The notes beneath the pieces are model-generated. The model saw nothing but the letters and a program-made list of their open reading frames with translations, had not been told where the DNA came from and made no database searches. From NCBI GenBank assembly GCA_019636275.1, contig JAHBXY010000088.1, positions 1 through 37,192 on the forward strand: a stretch of DNA of 37,192 nt, given 5' to 3'. Made by a program: the position numbers and the translations under genes. This document shows, in pieces, positions 7,180 to 14,908 of the stretch (position 1 is its first letter; every line of letters begins with the position of its first letter). Source of the stretch: Planctomycetota bacterium (GTDB taxonomy: Bacteria; Planctomycetota; J058).

Positions 7180-9843
7180 ATGTCGCCCCGCCGCCCCGCG
7201 CTGCTGTCGCTGCTCGTCGCCGCTGGCTGCGCCTCCGTCCCGCCGTCCGAGATGCCGCCCGTCTCGCCGCAGGAGGCGTTCCGGGAGGTGCTCACCGGCG
7301 CGACCCGCTTCGGGATCGAGCTGGGCGAGCCGCTCGACGAGGCCTTCCGGCCGGAGCCGGGCCATGAGCGGGCCTACGTGCCCTACAAGAGCGAGCATCC
7401 GCTCTGGTCGGTGCGCGTCCACTGCCGTGGCGGCTGGGACGGTCCGGTCGAGCTCCTCGAGGCGATCGCCACCGAGGAGCACGTGAACGACGTGGCCGAC
7501 TGGGAGGCCTACCTGGGGGTGCGCCGGGGCCGGATCCTCGGCCAGGCCGAGGGGCGCTTCCGCTCGAAGTGGGGGCAGAGCCACCGGCTCGACGAGCGCC
7601 ACGACCTGCTCGTCGTGGCCACGGACCGGCCGAACGTCTACCTCGCCTACCAGGGCGGCGGGATCTTCTACTCGGCGCTGGTCGCCCTCGACGATGAGGC
7701 GCTGCGCCGGCGCGGGCTCGTCCCGTTCGACGAGGCGCTCGCGGACGCCCGGCGCTCGGGCCGCGCGGGCGCGGAGCTGGCCCTGTCGCGGCTCATCTCG
7801 ATCCAGCTCCTGGCCCCCGACACGCCCGGCATCGCCGACGACGTCCAGGCGGCGCGCGAGGCGGTCGCGCGCGCCCGCCAGTCGGCGATCGACGTGGTCG
7901 ACAAGGCCTGGGAGGCGCGGCGCGAGGCCTGGGCGCGGGCGTCGGCCCGCGACCGGGTCCAGCTCTGGCTCGACCTGCGGCCGACCCTCAGCGGCGCGAA
8001 CTACGTCGCCATGCACCGCACGGACGCGATCTCGAGCCAGCTCCGGAGCGAGCTCCTCGCCGCGGCGCAGACGGAGGCCGGCCGCGGCTGGGACCGCGCG
8101 CCGGCCTTCGTCTGGGCGCAGGTGCTGCTCGAGCCCAAGATGCTCGACGAGCCCGCGGCGCTCCTCGTGGCCCTCGACCGGGCGGCGGCCTTCGACCAGG
8201 TGCAGGGCGTCGTCGCCGCCCACGCCGCGGTCGAGGGCCTGCGGCTGGGGAAGATCGGCTTCCTCCGCGGCGACCTCGAGGGCCGCTGGCGGGCGCTCAT
8301 CCAGGCGGCCAGCGGCCGGCGGCAGGCCGCCTTGCGCGCGGCGGGCAAGCTCGAGGAGGCGGCGATGGAGGCGGGCGCCGCCGGGACGTCGCCCGTCAAC
8401 TTCTCCGCCGACCGCTTCGCGAAGATGACCGAGCGCCTGCGCCAGCTCGAGCCCCTGCGGGGGGACCTCGACGCGCAGGTGGCCTGGCACCACGCGCATC
8501 AGCGCGACTTCGTGGACGGCAACCGCCTCGTCGACCCCATGTGGGGCTACACCACGTCGATGCTGCGCTACGACCTGAGCCGCCGGCTCGACGCGGATGC
8601 GGCCGAGCACCTGGCCGCCGGCCGGCGCGTGACCGCCGCCGGCAGGTGGCTCGAGGGGATGGGGCTGCAGTTCGGCAGCACGAGCCCGGCGCCGCTGCGC
8701 GGGCTGGCCGAGGCCGCCCGCGGGCCCGAGGGCGCGACGGAGGCCAACGTCCGGGCCGCGAGGGCGCTCCTGCCGGTGCTCGTCGCGCTGGACCCGCCCC
8801 TCGCGCCGGGGACGGACGGCGAGCGGCTGGTCGCTCGCCTGCGCGAGCCGCCGCTGGGCGACCGCCCGGCCGCGCGCCTCCTCGGCCTCACGCCGGCCGG
8901 CCCGGGCGACCTCCTCGAGGCGGCGGGCCTCCTCGGCCTCGAGGTCGGGCACTGCCGGCTCGTCGTGAAGGACGGGGGCTACGAGCTCGTCCCGGCCGAC
9001 GGCCCGCCCGGTCGTCATGCCGCCGAGACCCTGGCCTTCGCCGCGTCGCCGCTGTTCGGGATCAGCGACGAGACCCGCCGCGAGTCGGAGCGCCTCCGGG
9101 CCGAGGACGCCTGGATCCAGCAGGAGAACGCCGCGCTCGACGAGAGCCGGGCGTGGATCGACGCCGAGAAGGCCCGGCTGGACGCGCTCCGGCAGGTGGT
9201 CGAGCGCGCGAAGGCGCAGGGCACGCTCCAGCAGCACGAGGCCGAGCTCCGGAGGGGCGCCGCCGACGAGCGGACGCTCAACCAGCGGGTCGACGCGCAC
9301 AACGCGCGCGCGTCCGCTCTCTCCGCCCGCACGACCGCCTACAACGCCGCCGTGGGCCCGTTCAACGCCCGGCTGAGCAAGGAGCGCTACGGGCCCGTGC
9401 GCGACCTGCGGGTGAAGCTCGACGCCGCGCTCCGGGCGTGGCTCGCGACCAGGCTGACGGCCTGGGAAGCGGACCTCCGCGCGCGCAGGGCCGGCGACCC
9501 GGGCCTCGACCGCGAGGTCGCCTGGGCGCGCTGGTTCGTCCTGGGCGAGGGCGCCGGCCCGGCGCTCGGCGCCCTGCGGGAGAGCGCGGCCTTCGCCGAC
9601 CGGCGCGCCGAGTGGCTGGCGGAGGAGGCGTTCCACCAGCCGTCGGAGCCCGAGGTGGCGCGCATGGTCGTCGAGTTCCTGCGGCGCTCGCGCTCGGTCG
9701 AGAAGCGCAAGGAGGTGCTCGACCATTACGTCGTGCGCTACGAGGCCCGGGTCCTGCGCGACGCGCTGAAGGCGGCGGACCTGGCGGGGCTCACGTCCGA
9801 GGTGGATGCGGCGCTCGAGCGCCGGAAGCAGCAGACCCGCTGA
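7180..9843 (+). CDS. large predicted lipoprotein with C-terminal coiled-coil region, unknown function
   Basis: This is an 887-aa protein of unrecognised family. It begins with a lipoprotein signal (MSPRRPALLSLLVAAGC, lipobox AAGC with Cys17), so the mature protein should be membrane-anchored outside the cytoplasm. The next ~180 residues are mixed alpha/beta. Residues about 215-560 are mainly helical, and about 629-737 form a charged, heptad-like coiled-coil stretch (RLRAEDAWIQQENAALDES and following). A helical tail rich in Arg/Glu ends the protein. GAGAGG precedes the ATG closely. The last 53 bases overlap the convergent M19 dipeptidase gene. A structural or scaffold role fits the layout but is inference. 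Confidence 0.8.
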   Translation: MSPRRPALLSLLVAAGCASVPPSEMPPVSPQEAFREVLTGATRFGIELGEPLDEAFRPEPGHERAYVPYKSEHPLWSVRVHCRGGWDGPVELLEAIATEEHVNDVADWEAYLGVRRGRILGQAEGRFRSKWGQSHRLDERHDLLVVATDRPNVYLAYQGGGIFYSALVALDDEALRRRGLVPFDEALADARRSGRAGAELALSRLISIQLLAPDTPGIADDVQAAREAVARARQSAIDVVDKAWEARREAWARASARDRVQLWLDLRPTLSGANYVAMHRTDAISSQLRSELLAAAQTEAGRGWDRAPAFVWAQVLLEPKMLDEPAALLVALDRAAAFDQVQGVVAAHAAVEGLRLGKIGFLRGDLEGRWRALIQAASGRRQAALRAAGKLEEAAMEAGAAGTSPVNFSADRFAKMTERLRQLEPLRGDLDAQVAWHHAHQRDFVDGNRLVDPMWGYTTSMLRYDLSRRLDADAAEHLAAGRRVTAAGRWLEGMGLQFGSTSPAPLRGLAEAARGPEGATEANVRAARALLPVLVALDPPLAPGTDGERLVARLREPPLGDRPAARLLGLTPAGPGDLLEAAGLLGLEVGHCRLVVKDGGYELVPADGPPGRHAAETLAFAASPLFGISDETRRESERLRAEDAWIQQENAALDESRAWIDAEKARLDALRQVVERAKAQGTLQQHEAELRRGAADERTLNQRVDAHNARASALSARTTAYNAAVGPFNARLSKERYGPVRDLRVKLDAALRAWLATRLTAWEADLRARRAGDPGLDREVAWARWFVLGEGAGPALGALRESAAFADRRAEWLAEEAFHQPSEPEVARMVVEFLRRSRSVEKRKEVLDHYVVRYEARVLRDALKAADLAGLTSEVDAALERRKQQTR

Positions 9844-10891
9844 CCGCCAGCGCGCGGCCCCAGGCGCGGAGGTAGTTCTCGCCCAGGGCGCCGCGCACGT
9901 GCTCGTCCCTCCAGCCGCGGGCGACGAGGGCCTCGGTCAGCCGCGGCATGGCGGCCACGTCGGGCAGCCCCTGCACGGTCCAGACGAAGCCGTCGAAGTC
10001 GGAGCCGAGCGCCACGTGCTCGGGCCCGGCGACCTGGGCGATGTGCTCCATGTGGTCGACGACGCGGTCGACGTCGTCGCGCAGCTTCCGGCTCAGGTAC
10101 CACGGGTAGAAGATCACGCCCACGACGCCGCCGCTGTGGCCGATCGCGCGCAGCTGCTCGTCGGTCAGGTTGCGGTGGTGGTCGGCGAGCGCGCGGGCCG
10201 CGCCGTGGGTGACGACGACGGGCGCCCGGCTGCGCGCGATCGCCTCGAAGAACGAGGCCTCGTGGCAGTGGGCCAGGTCGACGAGGACGCCGTGCTCGTT
10301 GCAGGCGTCGACGACGGCCGCGCCGATCGGCCCCAGGCCGCGGTACGGCGGGCGGCGCGCGCCGCTGGAGGCCACGACGTCGTTGGTCTGGAAGTGGCAG
10401 AGCCCCAGGTAGGCCACCCCCTGCGCGCGCAGCCAGGCCACGCGCTCCGGGTCGCCGTCGAGGGCGTGCGCGCCCTCGACGCCGAAGAAGCCGCCGAGCC
10501 GACCGGCCGCCCGGGCGGCGAGCAGCTCGTCGGGTCCGCGGACGAGGGCCAGGTCGTCGGGGCAGCGCGCGAACGTGCGGCCCATGAGGCGCAGCGTGCG
10601 CCGGGCGTGGTCGAAGCGCTGGCCGGCGCGGACGAACGGCGGGATGACCACGCCGAAGCCCTGCCCGCGCATGCCGCCCTGCTTGAAGCGCGGCAGGTCG
10701 CAGTGCGTGCGCAGCGGGTTCCAGCCCAGCGGCGGCGGCGTCTTGCGGCGCAGGTCGGCGCCGAAGTAACGCACGGCGATGAACGTGTCCGCGTGCAGGT
10801 CGAGGACCGGGCTGGCCGCGTGGAGCGCGCGCGCGCGGGCGACGACGTCCTCGGAGTACGGGCGGGGCGGGCGGGCGAAGGTGGGCTGCAC
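9791..10891 (-). CDS. membrane dipeptidase, peptidase family M19
   Basis: This 366-aa zinc dipeptidase belongs to the renal-dipeptidase/amidohydrolase fold family, which hydrolyses dipeptides, often including D-residues. Expected metal ligands are visible: the HxD motif in LDLHADTF (His33, Asp35), the bridging Glu region GFFGVEGAHAL, His in LVDLAHCHE and VVVTHGAAR, and Asp in ALGSDFDGFVW. The C-terminal LGENYLRAW is the usual family ending, followed by about 20 extra residues. No signal peptide is visible, so it may be cytoplasmic. The GTG at 10891 (VQPTFARPP) is the best start; the ATG at 10899 is out of frame. The 3' end overlaps the convergent lipoprotein gene by 53 bases. Confidence 0.9.
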   Translation of the reverse strand: MQPTFARPPRPYSEDVVARARALHAASPVLDLHADTFIAVRYFGADLRRKTPPPLGWNPLRTHCDLPRFKQGGMRGQGFGVVIPPFVRAGQRFDHARRTLRLMGRTFARCPDDLALVRGPDELLAARAAGRLGGFFGVEGAHALDGDPERVAWLRAQGVAYLGLCHFQTNDVVASSGARRPPYRGLGPIGAAVVDACNEHGVLVDLAHCHEASFFEAIARSRAPVVVTHGAARALADHHRNLTDEQLRAIGHSGGVVGVIFYPWYLSRKLRDDVDRVVDHMEHIAQVAGPEHVALGSDFDGFVWTVQGLPDVAAMPRLTEALVARGWRDEHVRGALGENYLRAWGRALAVSGSAASGARAPHPPRT

Positions 10892-10953
10892 ACGCCCATG
10901 GTCGCGGCTGGCTGCGCGGCGGTCGAGGCTGCGCGTGGCGTGGGCGCCACGCC

Positions 10954-11215
10954 TCAGGCCTGCGCCTCCTGCTCCAGCTCCCGCAGCGCGCGCAGGGCCG
11001 CCTCGGCCTCGCGCAGCTCGCGGCCCGCGAGGGCGCGGACCAGCCGCCTGAGCCGGGGCGACGTCTCGAGGCGGTCGACGTGGCGGCGGGCGACCAGGGC
11101 GGCCGGCCGCGCCGAGGACCCGCGCGCCGAGGAGCACGTTGGCCGCCAGCCAGGCGCCGCTGACCCGGGCGTGGAGGTCGACGTCGAGCAGCCCGGCTCC
11201 AGCGGACGCCTCCAT
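10954..11215 (-). pseudogene. small hypothetical gene broken by a one-base frameshift
   Basis: From the ATG at 11215 one frame reads naturally as MEASAGAGLLDVDLHARV, then a segment around WLAANVLLGARVLG. Near 11100-11115 it dissolves into Pro/Arg-rich nonsense. Exactly one base over, a second frame continues as ALVARRHVDRLETSPRL and an Arg/Glu/Leu helix ending ELEQEAQA with TGA at 10954. The second frame has no start codon of its own. The span, 262 bases, is one more than a multiple of three, so removing a single surplus base restores a protein of about 86 aa. The family is not recognised. It lies between the dipeptidase and the divergent gene at 11261. A sequencing or assembly indel is as likely as a true pseudogene. 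Confidence 0.6.
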
Positions 11216-11236
11216 GGAGCTCACGCATCTGGCGGT

Positions 11237-11242
11237 TAGAGT
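11237..11242 (+). promoter_or_regulatory. putative -10 element TAGAGT
   Basis: TAGAGT (TAnnnT type) lies 18 bases before the GTG at 11261. The implied leader of about 12 bases carries GAGGTG (11251-11256) as ribosome-binding site. The spacing is nearly the same as at 7156. Confidence 0.45.
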
Positions 11243-11260
11243 GGCCGCGCGAGGTGCGCC

Positions 11261-12178
11261 GTGATCCGCCCCAGCCCCACCCTCCTCTCCGCCGCCCTGC
11301 TGGCCCTGGCGGTGGCCCCGGCCGACGCGCAGGCGCCGGCCGACCCGGCGCCGGTGGGCTCGCAGACGCGCCTCGAGTACCGCTTCGACCGCCTGGCCGG
11401 CAAGCTCGCCGTCTACTCGATCGAGACCGAGCAGCGCGTGGGGCAGGAGCTCCACGGCAAGCCGCAGGGCGAGGTGCGCACGTGGATGCGCCAGACGCTC
11501 GAGCAGCGGTTCGAGCCCGTCCGCGGCGGCGACGGGCTGGGCCGGGTGGTGGTCACGCCGCGGCGCTTCGAGGCCCGCCTCGAGGAGCCAGGGCGCACGG
11601 TCCGCTACGACAGCAAGGACGGCGGCGCGGCCGGACCGTTCGCGGCGCTGGCGAGCAAGGTCGACAAGCCGGTCACGCTCGAGCTCACGCGGCAGGGCGA
11701 GGTCAAGAACGTGCGCGGCGTGCCCGTGTCCGAGCGGCCCAGCTACCGCGACGCGTTCCTCGAGCTGCCGGAGCAGCCGCTGGACCTCGGCGACAGCTGG
11801 GACCGCCTGGACCGCAAGCCCATGGAGATGCTCGGCACGCTCGCCTACCACTTCACCTACCGGCTCGACGCCGTCGAGCCGGGCGAGCCGCCGCTGCGCC
11901 GGGTGTCGGCGACGATCCGCGCGCGGCTCGAGGACGTGCCGCCCAGCCCGACGACCAGCATCCGCCTCACGGACCAGCACGGGCAGGGCGGGCTGGTCCT
12001 CGACGAGGACGGGCTCACGCGCGAGAGCACGCTCGAGTCGCGGCTGGAGATCACGGTCAAGTCGGCCAGCGGCACGCAGGTCCAGCGGCTGACGACGCGC
12101 ACGCGGCAGACGCTCGTCGAGGTGCGCGACGCGGCGAACGAGCCGCCGCCGGCGCCGCCCGGACGCCCGCGCCGGTAG
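11261..12178 (+). CDS. exported beta-rich protein, DUF6263-like
   Basis: The 305-aa product begins with a signal peptide (MIRPSPTLLSAALLALA, probable cleavage after ADA near residue 23) and is predicted to be periplasmic or secreted. The mature part alternates short beta strands with charged turns, for example YRFDRLAGKLAVYSIETEQR, VTLELTRQGEVKNVRGV and a later RLTDQHGQGGLVLD. This resembles DUF6263 proteins by overall pattern only; the assignment is tentative and the family's function is unknown. The GTG at 11261 follows GAGGTG by four bases and a TAGAGT -10 candidate. The C terminus is Pro-rich. No catalytic motif is visible. Confidence 0.75.
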   Translation: MIRPSPTLLSAALLALAVAPADAQAPADPAPVGSQTRLEYRFDRLAGKLAVYSIETEQRVGQELHGKPQGEVRTWMRQTLEQRFEPVRGGDGLGRVVVTPRRFEARLEEPGRTVRYDSKDGGAAGPFAALASKVDKPVTLELTRQGEVKNVRGVPVSERPSYRDAFLELPEQPLDLGDSWDRLDRKPMEMLGTLAYHFTYRLDAVEPGEPPLRRVSATIRARLEDVPPSPTTSIRLTDQHGQGGLVLDEDGLTRESTLESRLEITVKSASGTQVQRLTTRTRQTLVEVRDAANEPPPAPPGRPRR

Positions 12179-12193
12179 AGCTCCCGGCTCCGG

Positions 12194-12199
12194 TATCCT
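12194..12199 (+). promoter_or_regulatory. putative -10 element TATCCT, leaderless spacing
   Basis: TATCCT lies within GGTATCCTG, seven bases before the GTG at 12207. Transcription would begin at about the start codon, so no ribosome-binding site could be present in the mRNA. The gene upstream ends only 15 bases before this element. Confidence 0.5.
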
Positions 12200-12206
12200 G
12201 TCGACG

Positions 12207-12785
12207 GTGACCGTCCTCCTCCTCGACGTCATGGACACGCTGGTCGTCGACCCGTTCCGCGGCCTGCCGGCGCTGCTGGGCCTCTCGTGGGACGACCTCC
12301 TCGCGCACAAGGATCCGGACGCCTGGCCGGCCTTCGAGCGGGGCGAGCTCGACGAGGCGGAGTACGCCCGCCGCTTCTTCCGCGACCGCCGCCCCGTCGA
12401 CGCCGCCGCCGTGCGCGCCTACATGGCCTCGAGCTACCGCTGGGTCGACGGCGCCGAGGACCTCCTCCAGCGCCTGGCCACCCGCGGCGTGGAGATGCAC
12501 GCGCTCTCCAACTACCCCTGCTGGTTCGAGCTCGTCGAGGCAGCCGTGGGCCTCTCCCGCTACGTGCCCTGGACCTTCGTCTCGTGCCGCACGGGGGTGC
12601 GCAAGCCCGACGCCGAGGCCTACCTGGGCGCGGCGCGCGCGCTCGGCCGCCCGCCCGGCGAGTGCCTGTTCGTCGACGACCGCCCGCGCAACGTCGCCGC
12701 CGCCGAGGCGGTCGGCATGCCCGCCCTGCGCTTCACGTCGGCGGTCGAGCTGACCGTCGCCCTGGAGGCGCGCGGCCTGCTCTGA
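12207..12785 (+). CDS. HAD-family phosphatase resembling plant plastid FMN hydrolase
   Basis: This is a 192-aa HAD hydrolase. Motif I is LLLDVMDTLVVDPF with nucleophile Asp7. At the usual +2 acid/base position there is Met9, with Asp10 at +3, so the canonical DxD is altered. Motif II is LSNY, motif III Lys is in GVRKPD, and motif IV is FVDDRPRN. The combination DVMDT..DPF, KDPDAWPAFERGELDE, ARRFFRDRRP, SNYPCWFELVE, WTFVSCRTGVRKPD and FVDDRPRNV closely resembles, as I remember it, the Arabidopsis chloroplast FMN hydrolase AtcpFHy1 (At1g79790), which shares the DxMDT motif. The likely reaction is FMN to riboflavin plus phosphate, in the cytoplasm; this is inference from homology. The GTG start has leaderless promoter spacing. 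Confidence 0.78.
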   Translation: MTVLLLDVMDTLVVDPFRGLPALLGLSWDDLLAHKDPDAWPAFERGELDEAEYARRFFRDRRPVDAAAVRAYMASSYRWVDGAEDLLQRLATRGVEMHALSNYPCWFELVEAAVGLSRYVPWTFVSCRTGVRKPDAEAYLGAARALGRPPGECLFVDDRPRNVAAAEAVGMPALRFTSAVELTVALEARGLL

Positions 12786-12812
12786 GCCCGGCAGACCGCC
12801 CGGGGGTGGCGG

Positions 12813-12818
12813 TAGACT
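12813..12818 (+). promoter_or_regulatory. putative -10 element TAGACT
   Basis: TAGACT within GGCGGTAGACTG lies 18 bases before the ATG at 12837, which has GGAGGGG just upstream. A closely similar block (GGGGGTAGCGGTAGACTG) recurs at 13907-13925, suggesting a shared promoter class. Confidence 0.5.
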
Positions 12819-12836
12819 GACGCCCCCGGAGGGGTC

Positions 12837-13109
12837 ATGACCGAGGTCGAGCGGCAGGCGGAGGCGGCGTTCCAGTACCGCGGCAACGTGACGATCACCC
12901 TGGCCGACGGCCAGGCGTTCGAGGCCTACGTGTCGAACCGCGAGCTGCGGCCGCACCCGAAGCTCGGCGCGCCGTTCATCGACGTCCTCCGCGCTGGCAA
13001 GCCGGGGGCGCCTGAGCGCATCCGCCTGGCCCAGGTCGCGTCGATCGCGCTGACCGGCCAGGACCACGCCGCCTTCACGCCTTCAACGCCCGCCGACGAC
13101 GAGGCCTAG
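12837..13109 (+). CDS. small hypothetical protein (90 aa)
   Basis: This 90-aa soluble protein has no recognised family. Its middle (YRGNVTITLADGQAFEAYVSN, then a basic section and ERIRLAQVASIALTG) reads like a small all-beta barrel of SH3/Sm type with two or three paired strands. That is a visual impression only. The ATG at 12837 is well supported by GGAGGGG a few bases upstream and a TAGACT -10 candidate. The gene is followed after 8 bases by the RING-like membrane protein, so the two are probably co-transcribed. Confidence 0.75.
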   Translation: MTEVERQAEAAFQYRGNVTITLADGQAFEAYVSNRELRPHPKLGAPFIDVLRAGKPGAPERIRLAQVASIALTGQDHAAFTPSTPADDEA

Positions 13110-13117
13110 AGAGCGCC

Positions 13118-13891
13118 ATGGAGGGCGAGGCGGCCGAGCGCGTGCGCGTCGAGCGGAGCGCGGTGCGCTGCCCCTTCTGCCACGACGACGTGCGCCTCGC
13201 CGACGCCGACTGGGTGGCGTGCGCGGGCTGCCTGGCGCGGCACCACGGCGCCTGCTGGGCCGAGGCGGGCCGCTGCGGCGCCTGCCAGGGGGCGGAGGCG
13301 CTGGCGCGCACGGGCGGCGCGCCGGCCCCCTCCGTCACGGAGGCACCGACACCGCCGCTGACCCCCGAGGCGCTTGGCTGGCTCGTCCCCTGGCGCGGCG
13401 CGCCCCGGGAGGTGGCCTTCACCCGCACGATCGCGGGCGAGGTGGGCGACGAGGTGGACGAGGTCGTGGTCACCGAGGCGCGCCGCCGGCTCGGCGCCCA
13501 GGGGCGCTTCGAGCGGCTGGGGCGCACGCTCACGTGGACGTCGGCGGGGACGCAGCCCGGCGAGCGCGCCGTGATCGTCACGCTGTCCTCGCGCGACGGC
13601 GCCACCCACCTCGACGTGCGGGAGGACCTCCGACCCATCGTGCTCGGCGCCCGCCTCATCGGGGGCATCTTCGCCACGCTCCTGCCGCTCATGCTCGTGG
13701 CAGGGACCAAGGGGGCCCCGCTGGCCGTCGCCGGGGCGGTCCTGGTCGCCATGAGCTTCCTCCTCCTCGCGCGGGCCATGGTCGCGCGGCCTTACCTCAG
13801 GCGCCGGCCCGAGCTGGCCGCGCTGACCGACGCGCTCGAGCGCGAGCTGGCCGCCCGCGCTCGCCGTCGTGCGGACCCCAAGGCCCCATGA
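13118..13891 (+). CDS. prokaryotic RING-finger-like membrane protein
   Basis: This 257-aa protein has an N-terminal treble-clef/RING-like zinc module. Potential ligands are Cys18, Cys21, Cys35, Cys38, His42 or His43, Cys46, Cys53 and Cys56, enough for two zinc sites in cross-brace order. A Pro-rich linker leads to an alpha/beta domain (about 90-170). Two hydrophobic segments follow near the C terminus (about 173-195 and 199-220), then a basic tail. Similar zinc modules occur in prokaryotic RING-type families proposed to act in protein-protein contact or ubiquitin-like systems; no ligase activity can be claimed here. It sits 8 bases after the small gene at 12837 and just before the MoxR cluster. 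Confidence 0.75.
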   Translation: MEGEAAERVRVERSAVRCPFCHDDVRLADADWVACAGCLARHHGACWAEAGRCGACQGAEALARTGGAPAPSVTEAPTPPLTPEALGWLVPWRGAPREVAFTRTIAGEVGDEVDEVVVTEARRRLGAQGRFERLGRTLTWTSAGTQPGERAVIVTLSSRDGATHLDVREDLRPIVLGARLIGGIFATLLPLMLVAGTKGAPLAVAGAVLVAMSFLLLARAMVARPYLRRRPELAALTDALERELAARARRRADPKAP

Positions 13892-13918
13892 ACCGGCCCG
13901 GCGCCCCGGGGGTAGCGG

Positions 13919-13924
13919 TAGACT
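13919..13924 (+). promoter_or_regulatory. putative -10 element TAGACT of the MoxR operon
   Basis: TAGACT within GGTAGCGGTAGACTGG precedes the ATG of a 10-codon leader ORF (13950) by 25 bases. A strong purine-rich Shine-Dalgarno stretch (GGGGGGAGGG, 13933-13942) lies between them. This would start the moxR-DUF58-transglutaminase operon. Confidence 0.5.
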
Positions 13925-13949
13925 GGCCGCCCGGGGGGAGGGTTCGTCG

Positions 13950-13982
13950 ATGAGACGCGAGCGAGAGGACGCGGCGGCGTGA
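13950..13982 (+). CDS. 10-codon leader ORF coupled to moxR
   Basis: An ATG at 13950, eight bases after a strong Shine-Dalgarno sequence (GGGGGGAGGG), opens the short frame MRREREDAAA. Its TGA (13980-13982) overlaps the GTG start of the MoxR gene (13979) as GTGA. MoxR itself has no ribosome-binding site at the right distance. Ribosomes probably load on this leader and re-initiate at moxR, making it a translational-coupling leader and not a functional peptide. The arginine/glutamate content gives no hint of an amino-acid attenuator. Confidence 0.5.
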   Translation: MRREREDAAA

Positions 13983-14908
13983 GCGCGGACCTGGTCGCGC
14001 GCTTGCGCGAGAACCTGCGCGCGGTGATCCGCGGCAAGGACCCCGAGGTCGACCTGCTCATCACGGCGTTCCTCGCCGGCGGCAACGTGCTGCTCACCGA
14101 CGTCCCCGGCGTCGGCAAGACGACGCTGGCCAAGGCCATCGCCGCCTCGATCGGCGGCACCTTCCGCCGCGTTCAGTTCACCCCCGACCTGCTGCCGGCC
14201 GACGTCCTCGGCGGCAGCATCTACAACCCGCGCGAGGGCTCGTTCAGCTTCCGCCAGGGGCCGGTGTTCGCCAACGTCCTCCTGGCCGACGAGATCAACC
14301 GCGCCAGCCCGCGCACGCAGTCGGCCCTGCTCGAGGCCATGGCCGAGGGGCAGGTGAGCATCGAGGGCACTACCCACGCCCTGCCGCGCCCGTTCTGGGT
14401 CATCGCCACGCAGAACCCGGTCGAGCACCACGGCACCTACCCGCTGCCCGAGGCGCAGCTCGACCGCTTCGCCGTCGAGCTGGCCATGGGCTACCCGACG
14501 CCCGAGGAGGAGCTGAAGATCCTCGGCAGCCACGACGAGGGCTCGCCGCTCGAGCGCCTGCGCCCGGTCACGACGCCCGAGGAGGTGCTCGAGGTCCAGG
14601 CCCGGGTGCGCCGCGTCCACGTCGACGAGGACGTCGGCCGCTACATCGTCGACCTGCTGCGGCGCTCCCGCCAGGAGCCGCGCGTCTCCCTGGGCGTCTC
14701 GCCGCGCGGCGGGATCGTCCTCTACCGCCTGGCCCAGGCCCACGCCTTCAGGAGCGGGCGCGCGGCCGTGCAGCCCGACGACGTCAAGGCGATCGCCGTG
14801 CCCGCCCTCGCCCACCGGCTCGCCCTCGAGACCAAGGCCCGCTACTCCGGCGTCACCCGCGCGGGCGTCGTGCGCGAGCTCCTCGAGCGGGCCCCCGTGC
14901 CGGTGTGA
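13979..14908 (+). CDS. MoxR-family AAA+ ATPase
   Basis: This is a 309-aa AAA+ ATPase of the MoxR family, cytoplasmic chaperone-like enzymes that act with DUF58/VWA partners in protein-complex maturation. Features are Walker A GVGKTT (44-49), Walker B with LADEINR (102-108), the family block ASPRTQSALLEAM, sensor region VIATQNPVEHHGTYPLPEAQ, and a C-terminal lid ending in a helical bundle. Length is typical. The GTG at 13979 overlaps the stop of a short leader ORF. The end overlaps the DUF58 gene as GTGA, so the standard MoxR-DUF58-transglutaminase order is one operon. Confidence 0.93.
   Translation: MSADLVARLRENLRAVIRGKDPEVDLLITAFLAGGNVLLTDVPGVGKTTLAKAIAASIGGTFRRVQFTPDLLPADVLGGSIYNPREGSFSFRQGPVFANVLLADEINRASPRTQSALLEAMAEGQVSIEGTTHALPRPFWVIATQNPVEHHGTYPLPEAQLDRFAVELAMGYPTPEEELKILGSHDEGSPLERLRPVTTPEEVLEVQARVRRVHVDEDVGRYIVDLLRRSRQEPRVSLGVSPRGGIVLYRLAQAHAFRSGRAAVQPDDVKAIAVPALAHRLALETKARYSGVTRAGVVRELLERAPVPV

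Noticed and set aside
4678..9726. 1682-codon open frame on the minus strand
   Set aside because: Only its last 775 codons (GH92) are coding. The part beyond 7002 is antisense to the large lipoprotein gene and has no domain; long antisense frames are expected at this GC content.
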